NCBI GenBank assembly: GCA_022360015.1
Contig: JAKSDQ010000205.1
Location: 1 to 64,000, forward strand
DNA: 64,000 nucleotides
Source of the DNA: Cytophagales bacterium
GTDB taxonomy: Bacteria > Bacteroidota > Bacteroidia > Cytophagales > Cyclobacteriaceae
Reading direction: 5' to 3'
This document shows positions 35,183-42,568 of the stretch, one piece after another. Position 1 is the stretch's first letter, and each line of letters begins with the position of its first letter. Made by a program: the position numbers and the translations under genes. The notes under the pieces are model-generated. The model was given only the letters and a program-made list of their open reading frames with translations. It searched no databases and was not told the origin of the DNA.

Positions 35183-35904
35183 TAACCAATGACCTCCACC
35201 CCCGGCAATAAATTCCTCCCTTCCCAACTGCCGGCAACCGCGTAGGGTTGGAATCTGGCAAATAACTCTTCTGAATACCACCCAAGCTGCCGGGTCATTT
35301 GAATGGCTTTTTGGTGCTCCTGGCTGTGGTAGGCAAATTTTCTGAGGCTCTCCAGGTCTTTCCAAAGACTAAATGTGGCCATCTGTTTAATGGGTACCTC
35401 ACCAATGCCCTTAGTATATATGAGTCCTTCGGCATGTTTTAGAGGTTTTTGCGAAGCTGGCACATATCGCCAAAAAGCGTATAGCCTGCTTGCCTTGATA
35501 GTGGCCCTTGTGATGACGGCGATATGGTTTTTTTCAGGTGCGGCACGCCCCGCTTTGCCAAATGGTTCAATCCCGGACCAGAAGCCTTGAGACTGGAGCA
35601 TATGCATATAAATCGTATAAATCTCCACCGAATGAGACCTGTATTCCTCCACCAATCCGGAAGACGTGAAAAACTGCGTCGCAGCATGATGACCGTCCCA
35701 CACCTGCAGCAGACAATACACCGACCAATCCGGCAGAGGATTAAAGCCTAAACCTTTACCACTCCCCATCAACTTGTAAAACCGCTGACCACGCACACGG
35801 ACTAAATGTTTGTGGGCAAATTGCATCATGCCAAACGCCCACAGCTTCCGGCTAAACGTTTTATATCGAAAAAAGGTGATAGTGGTAATCTGATCAGATG
35901 ACAT
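35182..35904 (-). CDS. CrtA-like spheroidene-monooxygenase-family protein
   Basis: 240 residues. Seen: TTITFFRYKTFSRKLWAFGM (about 7-26), FYKLMGSGKGLGFNPLPDWS (about 42-61), WDGHHAATQFF (about 69-79), TRATIKASRLYAFWRYVPAS (about 132-151), and FSLWKDLESLRKFAYHSQEH (about 178-197). This matches the CrtA family. Known: CrtA adds a 2-keto group to acyclic 1-hydroxylated or 1-methoxy carotenoid ends. Next to crtD and cruF it could give a 2-keto end group. It is convergent to the crtD operon but has the same TAAACA element upstream. Confidence 0.85.
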   Translation of the reverse strand: MSSDQITTITFFRYKTFSRKLWAFGMMQFAHKHLVRVRGQRFYKLMGSGKGLGFNPLPDWSVYCLLQVWDGHHAATQFFTSSGLVEEYRSHSVEIYTIYMHMLQSQGFWSGIEPFGKAGRAAPEKNHIAVITRATIKASRLYAFWRYVPASQKPLKHAEGLIYTKGIGEVPIKQMATFSLWKDLESLRKFAYHSQEHQKAIQMTRQLGWYSEELFARFQPYAVAGSWEGRNLLPGVEVIG

Positions 35905-35946
35905 ACAAACAGAAACAACGCTTTCTGAAAAGACAATTTAAGTTAT

Positions 35947-35959
35947 GTTTTGTTTAACC
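35947..35959 (-). promoter_or_regulatory. Shared TAAACA element upstream of crtA
   Basis: Minus strand GGTTAAACAAAAC, 12 of 13 identical to the crtD element. GGTTAAACAA ends 45 bases before the crtA ATG. About 16-17 bases after TAAAC comes TGTCTT, a possible ECF -10. Confidence 0.5.
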
Positions 35960-36089
35960 GTGGGGACTTAATTCATCATAATTTTTTGAGTTATTTTTTT
36001 CCCTGGTAATCAATCCGATGAAGCATGAGCTTTTATGAGGCAATCTTATCAGCATTTTTAGTATAGCTAATATTGGGGAAAAATGACCT

Positions 36090-36373
36090 TCAATTGATGA
36101 GGGAATTGGAAATAACTACTATCAGTAATAGTAGTACAGTGGTTACGATTTTTATTTTCATAGGTTTTTTCTTCGTCGCAACGGTCAAAACACCACCTAT
36201 AATAGTACTAATTAAACCAACAAAAAAAAATAGGTCAGTGGGAGCCTGTCTTCCATCAGGTAACCTTCCAGCATCACGATAAACCCATTAAAAAGTATAG
36301 AGAAATTTAACACCACTAAAAACAGGTCCCAATGTTGCTTTTTCTCCATTTCTTTGCCTTTTGTTTTATTCAT
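36090..36373 (-). pseudogene. Two-to-three-helix small membrane protein with a frameshift in a T9 run
   Basis: From ATG the frame gives MNKTKGKEMEKKQHWDLFLV and so on for 53 codons to a TAA at 36212. Just before that stop lies a run of nine T (minus strand; 36222-36230). Moving by one base (-1 slip, or a tenth T) opens a second frame, FVGLISTIIGGVLTVATKKK then IVTTVLLLLIVVISNSLIN, ending at 36090. Together about 94 residues with a helix at 18-38, a second across the run, and a third near the end. It may be a broken gene, a sequencing error in a homopolymer, phase variation, or programmed -1 frameshifting at U-UUU-UUG. No family recognised. Confidence 0.6.
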
Positions 36374-36491
36374 ATATCAAAGCTATTCAGATACAAACCA
36401 CTCAAGGAAAAGGATGACTTCCTTTATGCCCACCACATAAGATGAGGTACTGCATTAACACAGAATATCACCGAAGCGATTGTCATGAATG

Positions 36492-36576
36492 TGCGCACGA
36501 AAGGAGTCGAACCTTCACGCCCAAAACGGGCACCAGGTCCTGAACCTGGCGCGTCTACCAATTCCGCCACGTGCGC
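36492..36576 (-). tRNA. tRNA-Leu (anticodon CAG)
   Basis: 85 bases on the minus strand. Acceptor GCGCACG pairs with CGTGCGC (discriminator A); D-arm TGGCGGAATTGGTAGACGCG; anticodon stem CCAGG/CCTGG with loop TTCAGGA giving CAG; a long class II variable arm (TGCCCGTTTTGGGCGT); T-arm with GGTTCGACTCC. CCA is not encoded. Confidence 0.96.
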
Positions 36577-36616
36577 TTTTGTGGTTGGTAAAACTAATAA
36601 TTTAGCTGATAGCCTA

Positions 36617-36647
36617 CAAACCTAATAAGTATTTTTTGGAGGGCAAA
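36617..36647 (-). promoter_or_regulatory. Bacteroidota-type promoter of tRNA-Leu(CAG)
   Basis: Minus strand TTTG, 19 bases, TAGGTTTG: an exact fit to the TTTG-N19-TAnnTTTG consensus. It lies about 40 bases before the tRNA 5' end. A related box precedes tRNA-Leu(GAG). Confidence 0.8.
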
Positions 36648-36826
36648 TTTGATTTTCAGGCTATGCATTTCCCGCGTTATCCATCGAAAAAGCTGAGGGA
36701 GGAACAAAAATTATCGAAAAAAAGCACGCCGATTAATGCTTTCATTCATATTTAAGACGCTTATATAATCAATGAACGCGATAGGGTTTGCTATGTGGCT
36801 GTTCAGGTGGTTCCTTCTGAAAAGCT

Positions 36827-36875
36827 AAAAAAACAGACAGAAGTTGCATTTACTTTCTATGCACTTCTGCCTGTT
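36827..36875 (-). terminator. Terminator of the triple-repeat lipoprotein gene
   Basis: Minus strand: stem AACAGGCAGAAGTGCAT and near-complement (two mismatches) closed by a nine-base loop, followed directly by T7. Starts 36 bases after the lipoprotein stop. Confidence 0.85.
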
Positions 36876-36911
36876 CCATTTTTTCCTCTTTAAGAAGTCA
36901 AACTAAAAAAT

Positions 36912-38495
36912 TTACTTAACTTTGGGAAGACTTTTAAATTGTTTGAGGGTTTTTAATCTTCCTGAAGTTCTGCCTGGCGGCAGCGGTTCCACAATATCGA
37001 AACCTCCTGAATAAAATCCATTTATTACTTCACCGTCATCTAATGTAGCTGCAAATTCAATGGTAAAGGTATTATTATTTACACGTGATATATTTATTGT
37101 TCCTGAGCTGAAATCATTACTTTTTTCCAAAAACTGGGCATTAGGATCTGGACCGACTTTACCTACATATGCTGGGTTTATGTAATTCTTTCCACTAACA
37201 CTTTGATCACCGACAGGCATACCAGGCGCCATAGTAAAGGTACCATCCGAGAACGACGAATTTCCCCAGGAAAAGGCAATTAAACGTACGAGGTAATAAT
37301 CTACAGCCCCTCCTGCAATCTCCTCATTTGTTTTGGTCGACAAGTAAAAATCGTAACTGTAATGACCACTCTGGGGGCCAAAATCAATAATATATAGATC
37401 AACAATCTCATGATTCACCCCATCCCAGGTAAACTCATTAGCCGGAATCAATATCGGTGGGCTTTTAGCAGGCTTAATAATAGGAAGCTCCCCACTGTAA
37501 CTACCCGTTAGCTTTTTCCCGTTATTCAAAGTAAGATCAAAATCCAGTGTAAATGCATTGTTGACTCGCCCAACCTCTACAGATCCCAATGTAGCCACCA
37601 GCGTTTCCGGGTTTGCAGGATCATAGTCTACTGTAACTTCGGCTAAACTCATATAATTCTGATTAGCAAAAGGAGTTCCATTAAAAAGATTAAAGGTTCC
37701 GGTTCTAAAATCCTGGGTACCTGCACTATATAGGTGTAAAACAATGTAGTTCTCACCCTTGGTAAATGCTTCTTGTTCCAAATTGATCTCTGCTTCTGAT
37801 GAGAGCAAAAAAGCGTATTTATAGTGAGTATCATCACTACCGACATCGGCAATCAAACCACCGTTAAGTTCAAAAGTATCTTCACCCAGAGAAGGCGAAT
37901 CCTTTGGACTACCGCCACCACTAACTTCACAATCCTCGTTTATTTCTCCATTTCCGGTTACTTCCACCTCCCCGGAATATTCACCGGTGAGGGTTGTTCC
38001 GTCTTTCAACTCCACATCAAATGAAACGGTGAGTTTTAAAGGGTCGTCACCTTCCTCCTTTTTAATAGAAACAGTGCCTTTATTGATCTGCACTTGTGCA
38101 GGCAAACCTTCTTTTTTTCTTGTAAGTGCAGCTACTGTAAAAAAACCACCTTCAGGTATACCATTTGTTATTTCAGTTTCCGAAACATACTCAAATTCCC
38201 CAAACCTGATGAACTCACTACAGGGTGAGAAAAAGTTGAAAAGTAAGTACACTTCCAGGTTCTGAAGTTCTGTCGTTAAATTTTGATAATTGATCTCTTT
38301 ATCAAAAAATGAAAGTTTAAAACTGTAGTTACTTCCGGTTGATATGATCCCCTCGAGTACGGCATGGTTCAAATTGAGTTTTTCTTCTCCGCCCAGGACA
38401 ATCTGTCCATCGGCGTTAACATCGCCATCTTCATCATCACTACAAGAAAATAGTATTAAAAAAGATAGGAAAAGTAAATATGATAGCTTTTTCAT
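36912..38495 (-). CDS. Surface lipoprotein with three tandem beta-sandwich repeats
   Basis: 527 residues. Seen: signal peptide with lipobox (LILFSCSDDEDGD, Cys about 18) and an acidic surface-export spacer. Then three related units of about 150-165 residues (about 35-185, 205-340, 350-510). Each contains a Y-S/A-F/Y-x-L/F-x-L-S strand, a G-T-F start-of-strand turn (GGFFTVAAL, TGTFNLFNG, DGTFTMAPG), a GTVSI/GSVEV/GTINI strand, and an ending of L-x-D/N-G-x-x-L/I-x-G-x-Y-S-G. The repeats suggest three ligand-binding or adhesive modules. Family not recognised. Monocistronic, with a strong terminator. Confidence 0.8.
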   Translation of the reverse strand: MKKLSYLLFLSFLILFSCSDDEDGDVNADGQIVLGGEEKLNLNHAVLEGIISTGSNYSFKLSFFDKEINYQNLTTELQNLEVYLLFNFFSPCSEFIRFGEFEYVSETEITNGIPEGGFFTVAALTRKKEGLPAQVQINKGTVSIKKEEGDDPLKLTVSFDVELKDGTTLTGEYSGEVEVTGNGEINEDCEVSGGGSPKDSPSLGEDTFELNGGLIADVGSDDTHYKYAFLLSSEAEINLEQEAFTKGENYIVLHLYSAGTQDFRTGTFNLFNGTPFANQNYMSLAEVTVDYDPANPETLVATLGSVEVGRVNNAFTLDFDLTLNNGKKLTGSYSGELPIIKPAKSPPILIPANEFTWDGVNHEIVDLYIIDFGPQSGHYSYDFYLSTKTNEEIAGGAVDYYLVRLIAFSWGNSSFSDGTFTMAPGMPVGDQSVSGKNYINPAYVGKVGPDPNAQFLEKSNDFSSGTINISRVNNNTFTIEFAATLDDGEVINGFYSGGFDIVEPLPPGRTSGRLKTLKQFKSLPKVK

Positions 38496-38704
38496 GGTTA
38501 ATTTAAATGTGGTTTGGTAAAAAATGGTTGATTACCATATAAAAAATCAAAGGCAAAAAAGGGATGAAAAGCTATCGTTTACAACAACAGATATCAAAAA
38601 ACATTACTATTGTACCATTTCGGTGCTGTCAGACTAAATTTGAGGCTCCTCTGACAACAAAAAGCACTAGCTCCCGGTTTTTGACAGCTATCAGGAATGG
38701 TTAT

Positions 38705-38992
38705 TTACAGGCTGACTTTAAAGCTCACCTTTGCTTCAAGCGCATCGAAAACCTTCAGGATCGTCTCGATAGTTATGTTGCCGGCGCTGTTTTCCAGCCG
38801 GGAAATCTGGGCTTTCTTCACACCGATCAGTTCCCCGAGTTGTGCCTGGGTTAAATGCCGTCTTCTCCGGGCCTTTTTGATCATATCACCAATCAGTTCG
38901 AGCTTTAACTCGAATTCATATTGATTTCGTTCGGGGGTTCCCTTTAATCCGATTAACTTATCTTCGGCCTCTGCTAAAGTATACTTTTTCAT
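38705..38992 (-). CDS. higA: HigA-like XRE-family antitoxin
   Basis: 95 residues. Seen: N-terminal charged part (about 1-40), then an XRE helix-turn-helix at about 38-90 (MIKKARRRRHLTQAQLGELI, then VKKAQISRLENSAGNITIET). Downstream of the toxin gene by 2 bases, the inverted (toxin-first) order typical of higBA. Known: HigA binds HigB and represses the operon. Confidence 0.88.
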   Translation of the reverse strand: MKKYTLAEAEDKLIGLKGTPERNQYEFELKLELIGDMIKKARRRRHLTQAQLGELIGVKKAQISRLENSAGNITIETILKVFDALEAKVSFKVSL

Positions 38993-38994
38993 GG

Positions 38995-39330
38995 TTATTT
39001 ACTTTTGATGTATTTATGCCTGATCTGTTCTGCTTTTTGAATTTCTTTTTTATCTACTTTACTCGTTTTCTTAATGATGCCATGGGTGGCAAAAACAATA
39101 GTTTCTATGCTGGAAGTCTTATCCCAAAATGCCAATAATCTATATTGGATCCCGGCAAACAACGTTCTGAATTCCCAGATGTCACGCTCTAATTTCTTAA
39201 AAAGCACCGGGTCGATATGGTATTTTGCTCGGTGCATATTTTGTAATACCTTTTTTCTGGGTTTTAAGTCAAGTTTTTCAAGGAACTCGAAGGCCTCTTC
39301 CAGTAAGACCACTTCAAATTTTTGTCTCAT
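38995..39330 (-). CDS. higB: HigB/RelE-superfamily toxin (Gp49-like)
   Basis: 111 residues from the ATG giving MRQKFEVVLLEEAFEFLEKL; the open frame extends 27 codons upstream into the tRNA-side gap without similarity. Seen: core RELE-type strands LERDIWEFRTLFAGIQYRLL and AFWDKTSSIETIVFATHGII, then KKTSKVDKKEIQKAEQIRHK, the standard pattern of the phage-derived Gp49-like family. Known: ribosome-dependent mRNA endonuclease. The module sits 140 bases downstream of a tRNA-Leu gene, a common landing place for mobile DNA. Confidence 0.9.
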   Translation of the reverse strand: MRQKFEVVLLEEAFEFLEKLDLKPRKKVLQNMHRAKYHIDPVLFKKLERDIWEFRTLFAGIQYRLLAFWDKTSSIETIVFATHGIIKKTSKVDKKEIQKAEQIRHKYIKSK

Positions 39331-39469
39331 TTGGTTTACATTTAAGTATACTATTTTTTTTAAAAAAAGTTTCACCAACAGTAAACTTTTTTCCAGTGAT
39401 CGTGTAGGCAAGAAAATCTGCCGGATTTTGTCTTATCGGGGGAAGCCAGCTAGCTGGCATAAAAAAATG

Positions 39470-39555
39470 TGCGCACGAGAGGAGTCGAACCTCCACGCCC
39501 AAAAACGGGCACCAGGCCCTCAACCTGGCGCGTCTACCAATTCCGCCACGTGCGC
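39470..39555 (-). tRNA. tRNA-Leu (anticodon GAG)
   Basis: 86 bases on the minus strand. Identical acceptor and D-arm to the CAG gene; anticodon stem CCAGG/CCTGG with loop TTGAGGG giving GAG; long variable arm one base longer than in the CAG gene; T-arm GGTTCGACTCC. CCA not encoded. Three kilobases from its near-identical sister. Confidence 0.96.
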
Positions 39556-39596
39556 GTCTGATGAGGATTAAGGCTAATAACTTAGCAATTAAGCTC

Positions 39597-39628
39597 CAAA
39601 ACTAGGAAGTATTTTTCAGGGAAACAAA
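39597..39628 (-). promoter_or_regulatory. Bacteroidota-type promoter of tRNA-Leu(GAG)
   Basis: Minus strand TTTG, 20 bases, TAGTTTTG, about 42 bases before the tRNA. The flanking sequence is alignable with the promoter of the CAG gene. Confidence 0.7.
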
Positions 39629-39706
39629 TTTGATTTTATCAATTAGTTCTTCTCCCTTTGTTTGCCTCGAGAATAGTCGTGAAGGAGGCCTTGGCCAATA
39701 TAACAA

Positions 39707-39873
39707 TTAGAATCCATGGCTAGATCTTAAGAGATCATAATAGGTAACTTTTAACCAATTTATGCTTTTGGATACTGATACAATGACTTTATCATAGGTA
39801 TCTTTTGTATCGTAAGGGAATTTAAACGGAGAGCCTTCGCTATGGATTTCAGCAAACCGGGCAAAGAAGATTG
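39707..39873 (-). pseudogene. Orphan C-terminal fragment of an unrecognised protein
   Basis: An uninterrupted peptide of about 54 codons between a TGA and a TAA, without ATG at its head. It reads FARFAEIHSEGSPFKFPYDT, then YDKVIVSVSKSINWLKVTYY, DLLRSSHGF. Composition is protein-like and codon use ordinary. No family identified; the rest of the gene is not nearby. The gap from the tRNA promoter to egtD holds nothing else. Confidence 0.35.
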
Positions 39874-39974
39874 CTCAAATCCCGGAAAGATATTTTATTT
39901 GAGGAAACCGGAAGTTACCTTTTCAGATAAAAATGTTAATTCTCAGGCCTTTTGGAAATATACGGAAGGTTGAA

Positions 39975-40922
39975 TTAAATACGTTTGAATACAGTATTTA
40001 CGAAGTAATGTTTACAATCGAAAAATTCCTTTGCCACTTCAAGTCCTGCTTCAGCACCGAGGCTTTTGATAGTGTCCAGATCATATTTTTGGGAGATCTC
40101 CATGTCAATTGCCTCCCAGGCCTTAAAGCTAAAATTTTGTTGTAAAGATTCGATAAACACTTCCTGTGATTTCGTACTTACCAAAAAGCTTTTTGTAGCT
40201 CCTGTTAACGGATTGTATATAGGCCAATGCTTAAAATTAGTGGTATCAAAATTTCCTCCAAGCTCATCATTGATCCTTTTCAACAGATTCAGATTAAAGG
40301 CTTTTGTAATACCGTAAGGGTCGTCGTAGGCATTTAAAATGGCTTCCGGATCTTTTTTCAGGTCAAAACCAACCATAACATAATCTTCGTGAGATAGTTT
40401 TTTGGCTAGCTGGCACAAAAAACTAACTGCCTGATCATGGAGAAAGTTTCCAATATTCGAACCCAGAAAAAGAACGGCCTTGCGCATAGCGCCGGAATGG
40501 TCCAGCTTATCGAGGGCTTTAAAATACTCATTATTGAGTGGTTTCACACCCAGTGTCGGAAAATTCTTTTTTAAATCAGCCGATAACTCTTCCAGCACAT
40601 TCCCTGATATATCTATCGGGTAATATTTGAACCGGGCATTTCTTTTCAAAAAATGTTTCAGCAAAACCTTGGTTTTAAAACCATCCCCGGCACCAAATTC
40701 AATTAACTGGAAAGGCTTTCCGCCTCCACCAAAAAGGTTTAAAATAGCTTCCTTATGCATAGTGAAGACCTCATATTCGCTGCGAGTGAGGTAATATTCG
40801 GGCATCTTCATAATTTCTTGAAAAATTTCGTCTCCTTTCTCGTTGTAAAAATACTTGGAAGACAAAAATTTAGGTTTTGAAGAAAGCCCTTTCCGCACCT
40901 CCTCCGCAAAAGATAAACTCAT
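39975..40922 (-). CDS. egtD: L-histidine N-alpha-methyltransferase (ergothioneine biosynthesis)
   Basis: 315 residues. Seen: LSSKYFYNEKGDEIFQEIMK (about 21-40) and the MPEYYLTRSEYE that follows, SAM motif LIEFGAGDGFKTKVLL (about 74-89), FLGSNIGNFLHDQA (about 152-165), and VGFDLKKDPEAILNAYDD (about 187-204). All are EgtD-family landmarks. Known: trimethylates histidine to hercynine. It follows egtB by 22 bases and ends in sequence without a clear terminator. Confidence 0.95.
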   Translation of the reverse strand: MSLSFAEEVRKGLSSKPKFLSSKYFYNEKGDEIFQEIMKMPEYYLTRSEYEVFTMHKEAILNLFGGGGKPFQLIEFGAGDGFKTKVLLKHFLKRNARFKYYPIDISGNVLEELSADLKKNFPTLGVKPLNNEYFKALDKLDHSGAMRKAVLFLGSNIGNFLHDQAVSFLCQLAKKLSHEDYVMVGFDLKKDPEAILNAYDDPYGITKAFNLNLLKRINDELGGNFDTTNFKHWPIYNPLTGATKSFLVSTKSQEVFIESLQQNFSFKAWEAIDMEISQKYDLDTIKSLGAEAGLEVAKEFFDCKHYFVNTVFKRI

Positions 40923-40944
40923 AATGAGAGTAGTTTATTAAAGA

Positions 40945-42189
40945 TTAAATATGTTCTGCTAGTCTTAGTCCCGTAAATTGCCAACGTAAATGTGGATGGA
41001 AAAAGTTTCGATAGGTATGCCTGATGTGATCTGAAGGGGTGGCACATGATCCCCCTCTTAATACTTTTTGATTGATCATAAACTTGCCGTTGTATTCTCC
41101 GATAGCCCCGGGCGCTTTTTGAAAATAAGGGTAAGGCAGATAGGCGCTGCTGGTCCATTCCCAGGTATCACCAAACATCTGGTGATGGCCATTGTCATTA
41201 CATTTTGGTCTGAAATATTCTGAATTTACAAAATTGCCCTGGTCATCAACCCGAGGTTCGACTTTTTTGCAGGCAACTTCCCATTCAAACTCTGTCATAA
41301 TTCTTTTTCCCCGCCAGCTCGCATAAGCATCAGCCTCAAAGAAATTTATATGGGTCACCGGCTCGTATAAATTTACTTTTTCAAAACCATTCAATGTGTA
41401 GTAGTACCACTCGTCATCAACTTTATGCCAATAAAGAGGTGCACTGACCTTTTCAGCCTTCACCCACTCCCAACCTTCCATTAACCAATGTTCAAAATGC
41501 CGGTAGCCACCGGCTTCCATAAACTCGAGGTATTCACCATTGGTAATCAGCCGACTCTGAAAACGATAAGGCTGCAAGTATACCTGATGCACACCCTTTT
41601 CATTATCAAAATGAAAATCATCTCCTTCATAACCAATCTTATAGACCCCACCTTCTACTTCAGTGTAACGGTCGTGTAAATTCCCTCCGGTTTGCTGGTT
41701 TTCTTTGTTTTTCCAAAAGGTCGGAAACAGTGGATTATTACCTAGAATATATTTAATATCGGTAACAAGCAACTCCTGATGCTGCTGCTCATGTTGCAAA
41801 CCCAGTTCAACGATGTCATGGATTTCTGTGGTCAATTCATAGGTTTCCAGGAAATCCACCATTTTTTCATTGACATAGGTCCGGTATTTCAACACCTCAT
41901 CAACACCGGGGCGTGTGAGATTTCCCCTGTTCGCCCTTAAAACCCGTTTTCCTACACTTTCATAATAGCTATTAAAAAGATAGTTGAAATCTTCATCATA
42001 CACCCGGTAGGTTTTGTCAAAATTGCCTAAAACAAATTGCTCAAAAAACCAGGTAGTGTGTGCCAGATGCCACTTAGGCGGGCTGACGTCCACCACTGGC
42101 TGAACAACAAAATCTTCCGGACTCAAAGTTGAAACCAATTTCTCAGACTGCTGCCTTACCCTTCCAAACTTATTTGTTAGATTTTTCAT
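40945..42189 (-). CDS. egtB: Hercynine/ergothioneine sulfoxide synthase EgtB
   Basis: 414 residues. Seen: N-terminal DinB-like helical domain with WHLAHTTWFFEQFVL (about 41-55) and GLQHEQQHQELLVTDI (about 127-142), giving the three-His iron site. Then a formylglycine-enzyme-type domain (about 175-414) with GVHQVYLQPYRFQSRLITNG, AYASWRGKRIMTEFEWEVAC, QMFGDTWEWTSSAYLPYPYF and a C-terminal YRNFFHPHLRWQFTGLRLA. Known: joins a thiol donor to hercynine using O2. First gene of the egtB-egtD pair; egtC and egtE are not adjacent, as in other Bacteroidota. Confidence 0.95.
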   Translation of the reverse strand: MKNLTNKFGRVRQQSEKLVSTLSPEDFVVQPVVDVSPPKWHLAHTTWFFEQFVLGNFDKTYRVYDEDFNYLFNSYYESVGKRVLRANRGNLTRPGVDEVLKYRTYVNEKMVDFLETYELTTEIHDIVELGLQHEQQHQELLVTDIKYILGNNPLFPTFWKNKENQQTGGNLHDRYTEVEGGVYKIGYEGDDFHFDNEKGVHQVYLQPYRFQSRLITNGEYLEFMEAGGYRHFEHWLMEGWEWVKAEKVSAPLYWHKVDDEWYYYTLNGFEKVNLYEPVTHINFFEADAYASWRGKRIMTEFEWEVACKKVEPRVDDQGNFVNSEYFRPKCNDNGHHQMFGDTWEWTSSAYLPYPYFQKAPGAIGEYNGKFMINQKVLRGGSCATPSDHIRHTYRNFFHPHLRWQFTGLRLAEHI

Positions 42190-42568
42190 TTTGTGGGTTC
42201 ATTGAAGGAGTTTTGCGATACGTAAATATATAAACTTACGATTAAGGATAGAAATTATTTCAATATTTAAAGTACTTCCCGGTGAAAGTGTAACCACTCA
42301 CTTACAGGCATTGCATAGTGATGGGGGTATACGCAATTACCAGTTATAAACCCTCACCTGATCTGAACAGGTCTGGTAAACTTACCTTTTAAAGCAATAC
42401 TTTCTTTTTTTTCATTTAAAAAAAATAGATAATTTGTCGTGAAAATTTTAGCTATAAACAGTTTCCCGGGGTTGTTTATGGTGATTGGGGCGGCTGATTA
42501 GAACAAATCATGCGATTTTATGTTAAGATTTTATCGGCGAATCAAAGACTTTATAATTTACAGATCAA
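42190..42568. other. Intergenic region between divergent egtB and carH-like genes
   Basis: No gene. A divergent repeat ATAAACA, 12 bases, TGTTTAT is at 42454-42479, about 90 bases before the carH-like start. It uses the same TGTTTA core as the elements before the sigma gene, but with arms in the opposite order. Probably an operator for autoregulation; otherwise AT-rich. Confidence 0.5.

Noticed and set aside
34925-35365. 146-codon minus-strand frame across the methyltransferase end and the hairpin
   Set aside because: It reads through the inverted repeat and two convergent gene ends; low-complexity residues, no domain.
36073-36282. 69-codon frame on the plus strand opposite the frameshifted membrane gene
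   Set aside because: It is antisense to a better two-frame membrane protein, and its hydrophobicity comes from the T/A-rich complement.
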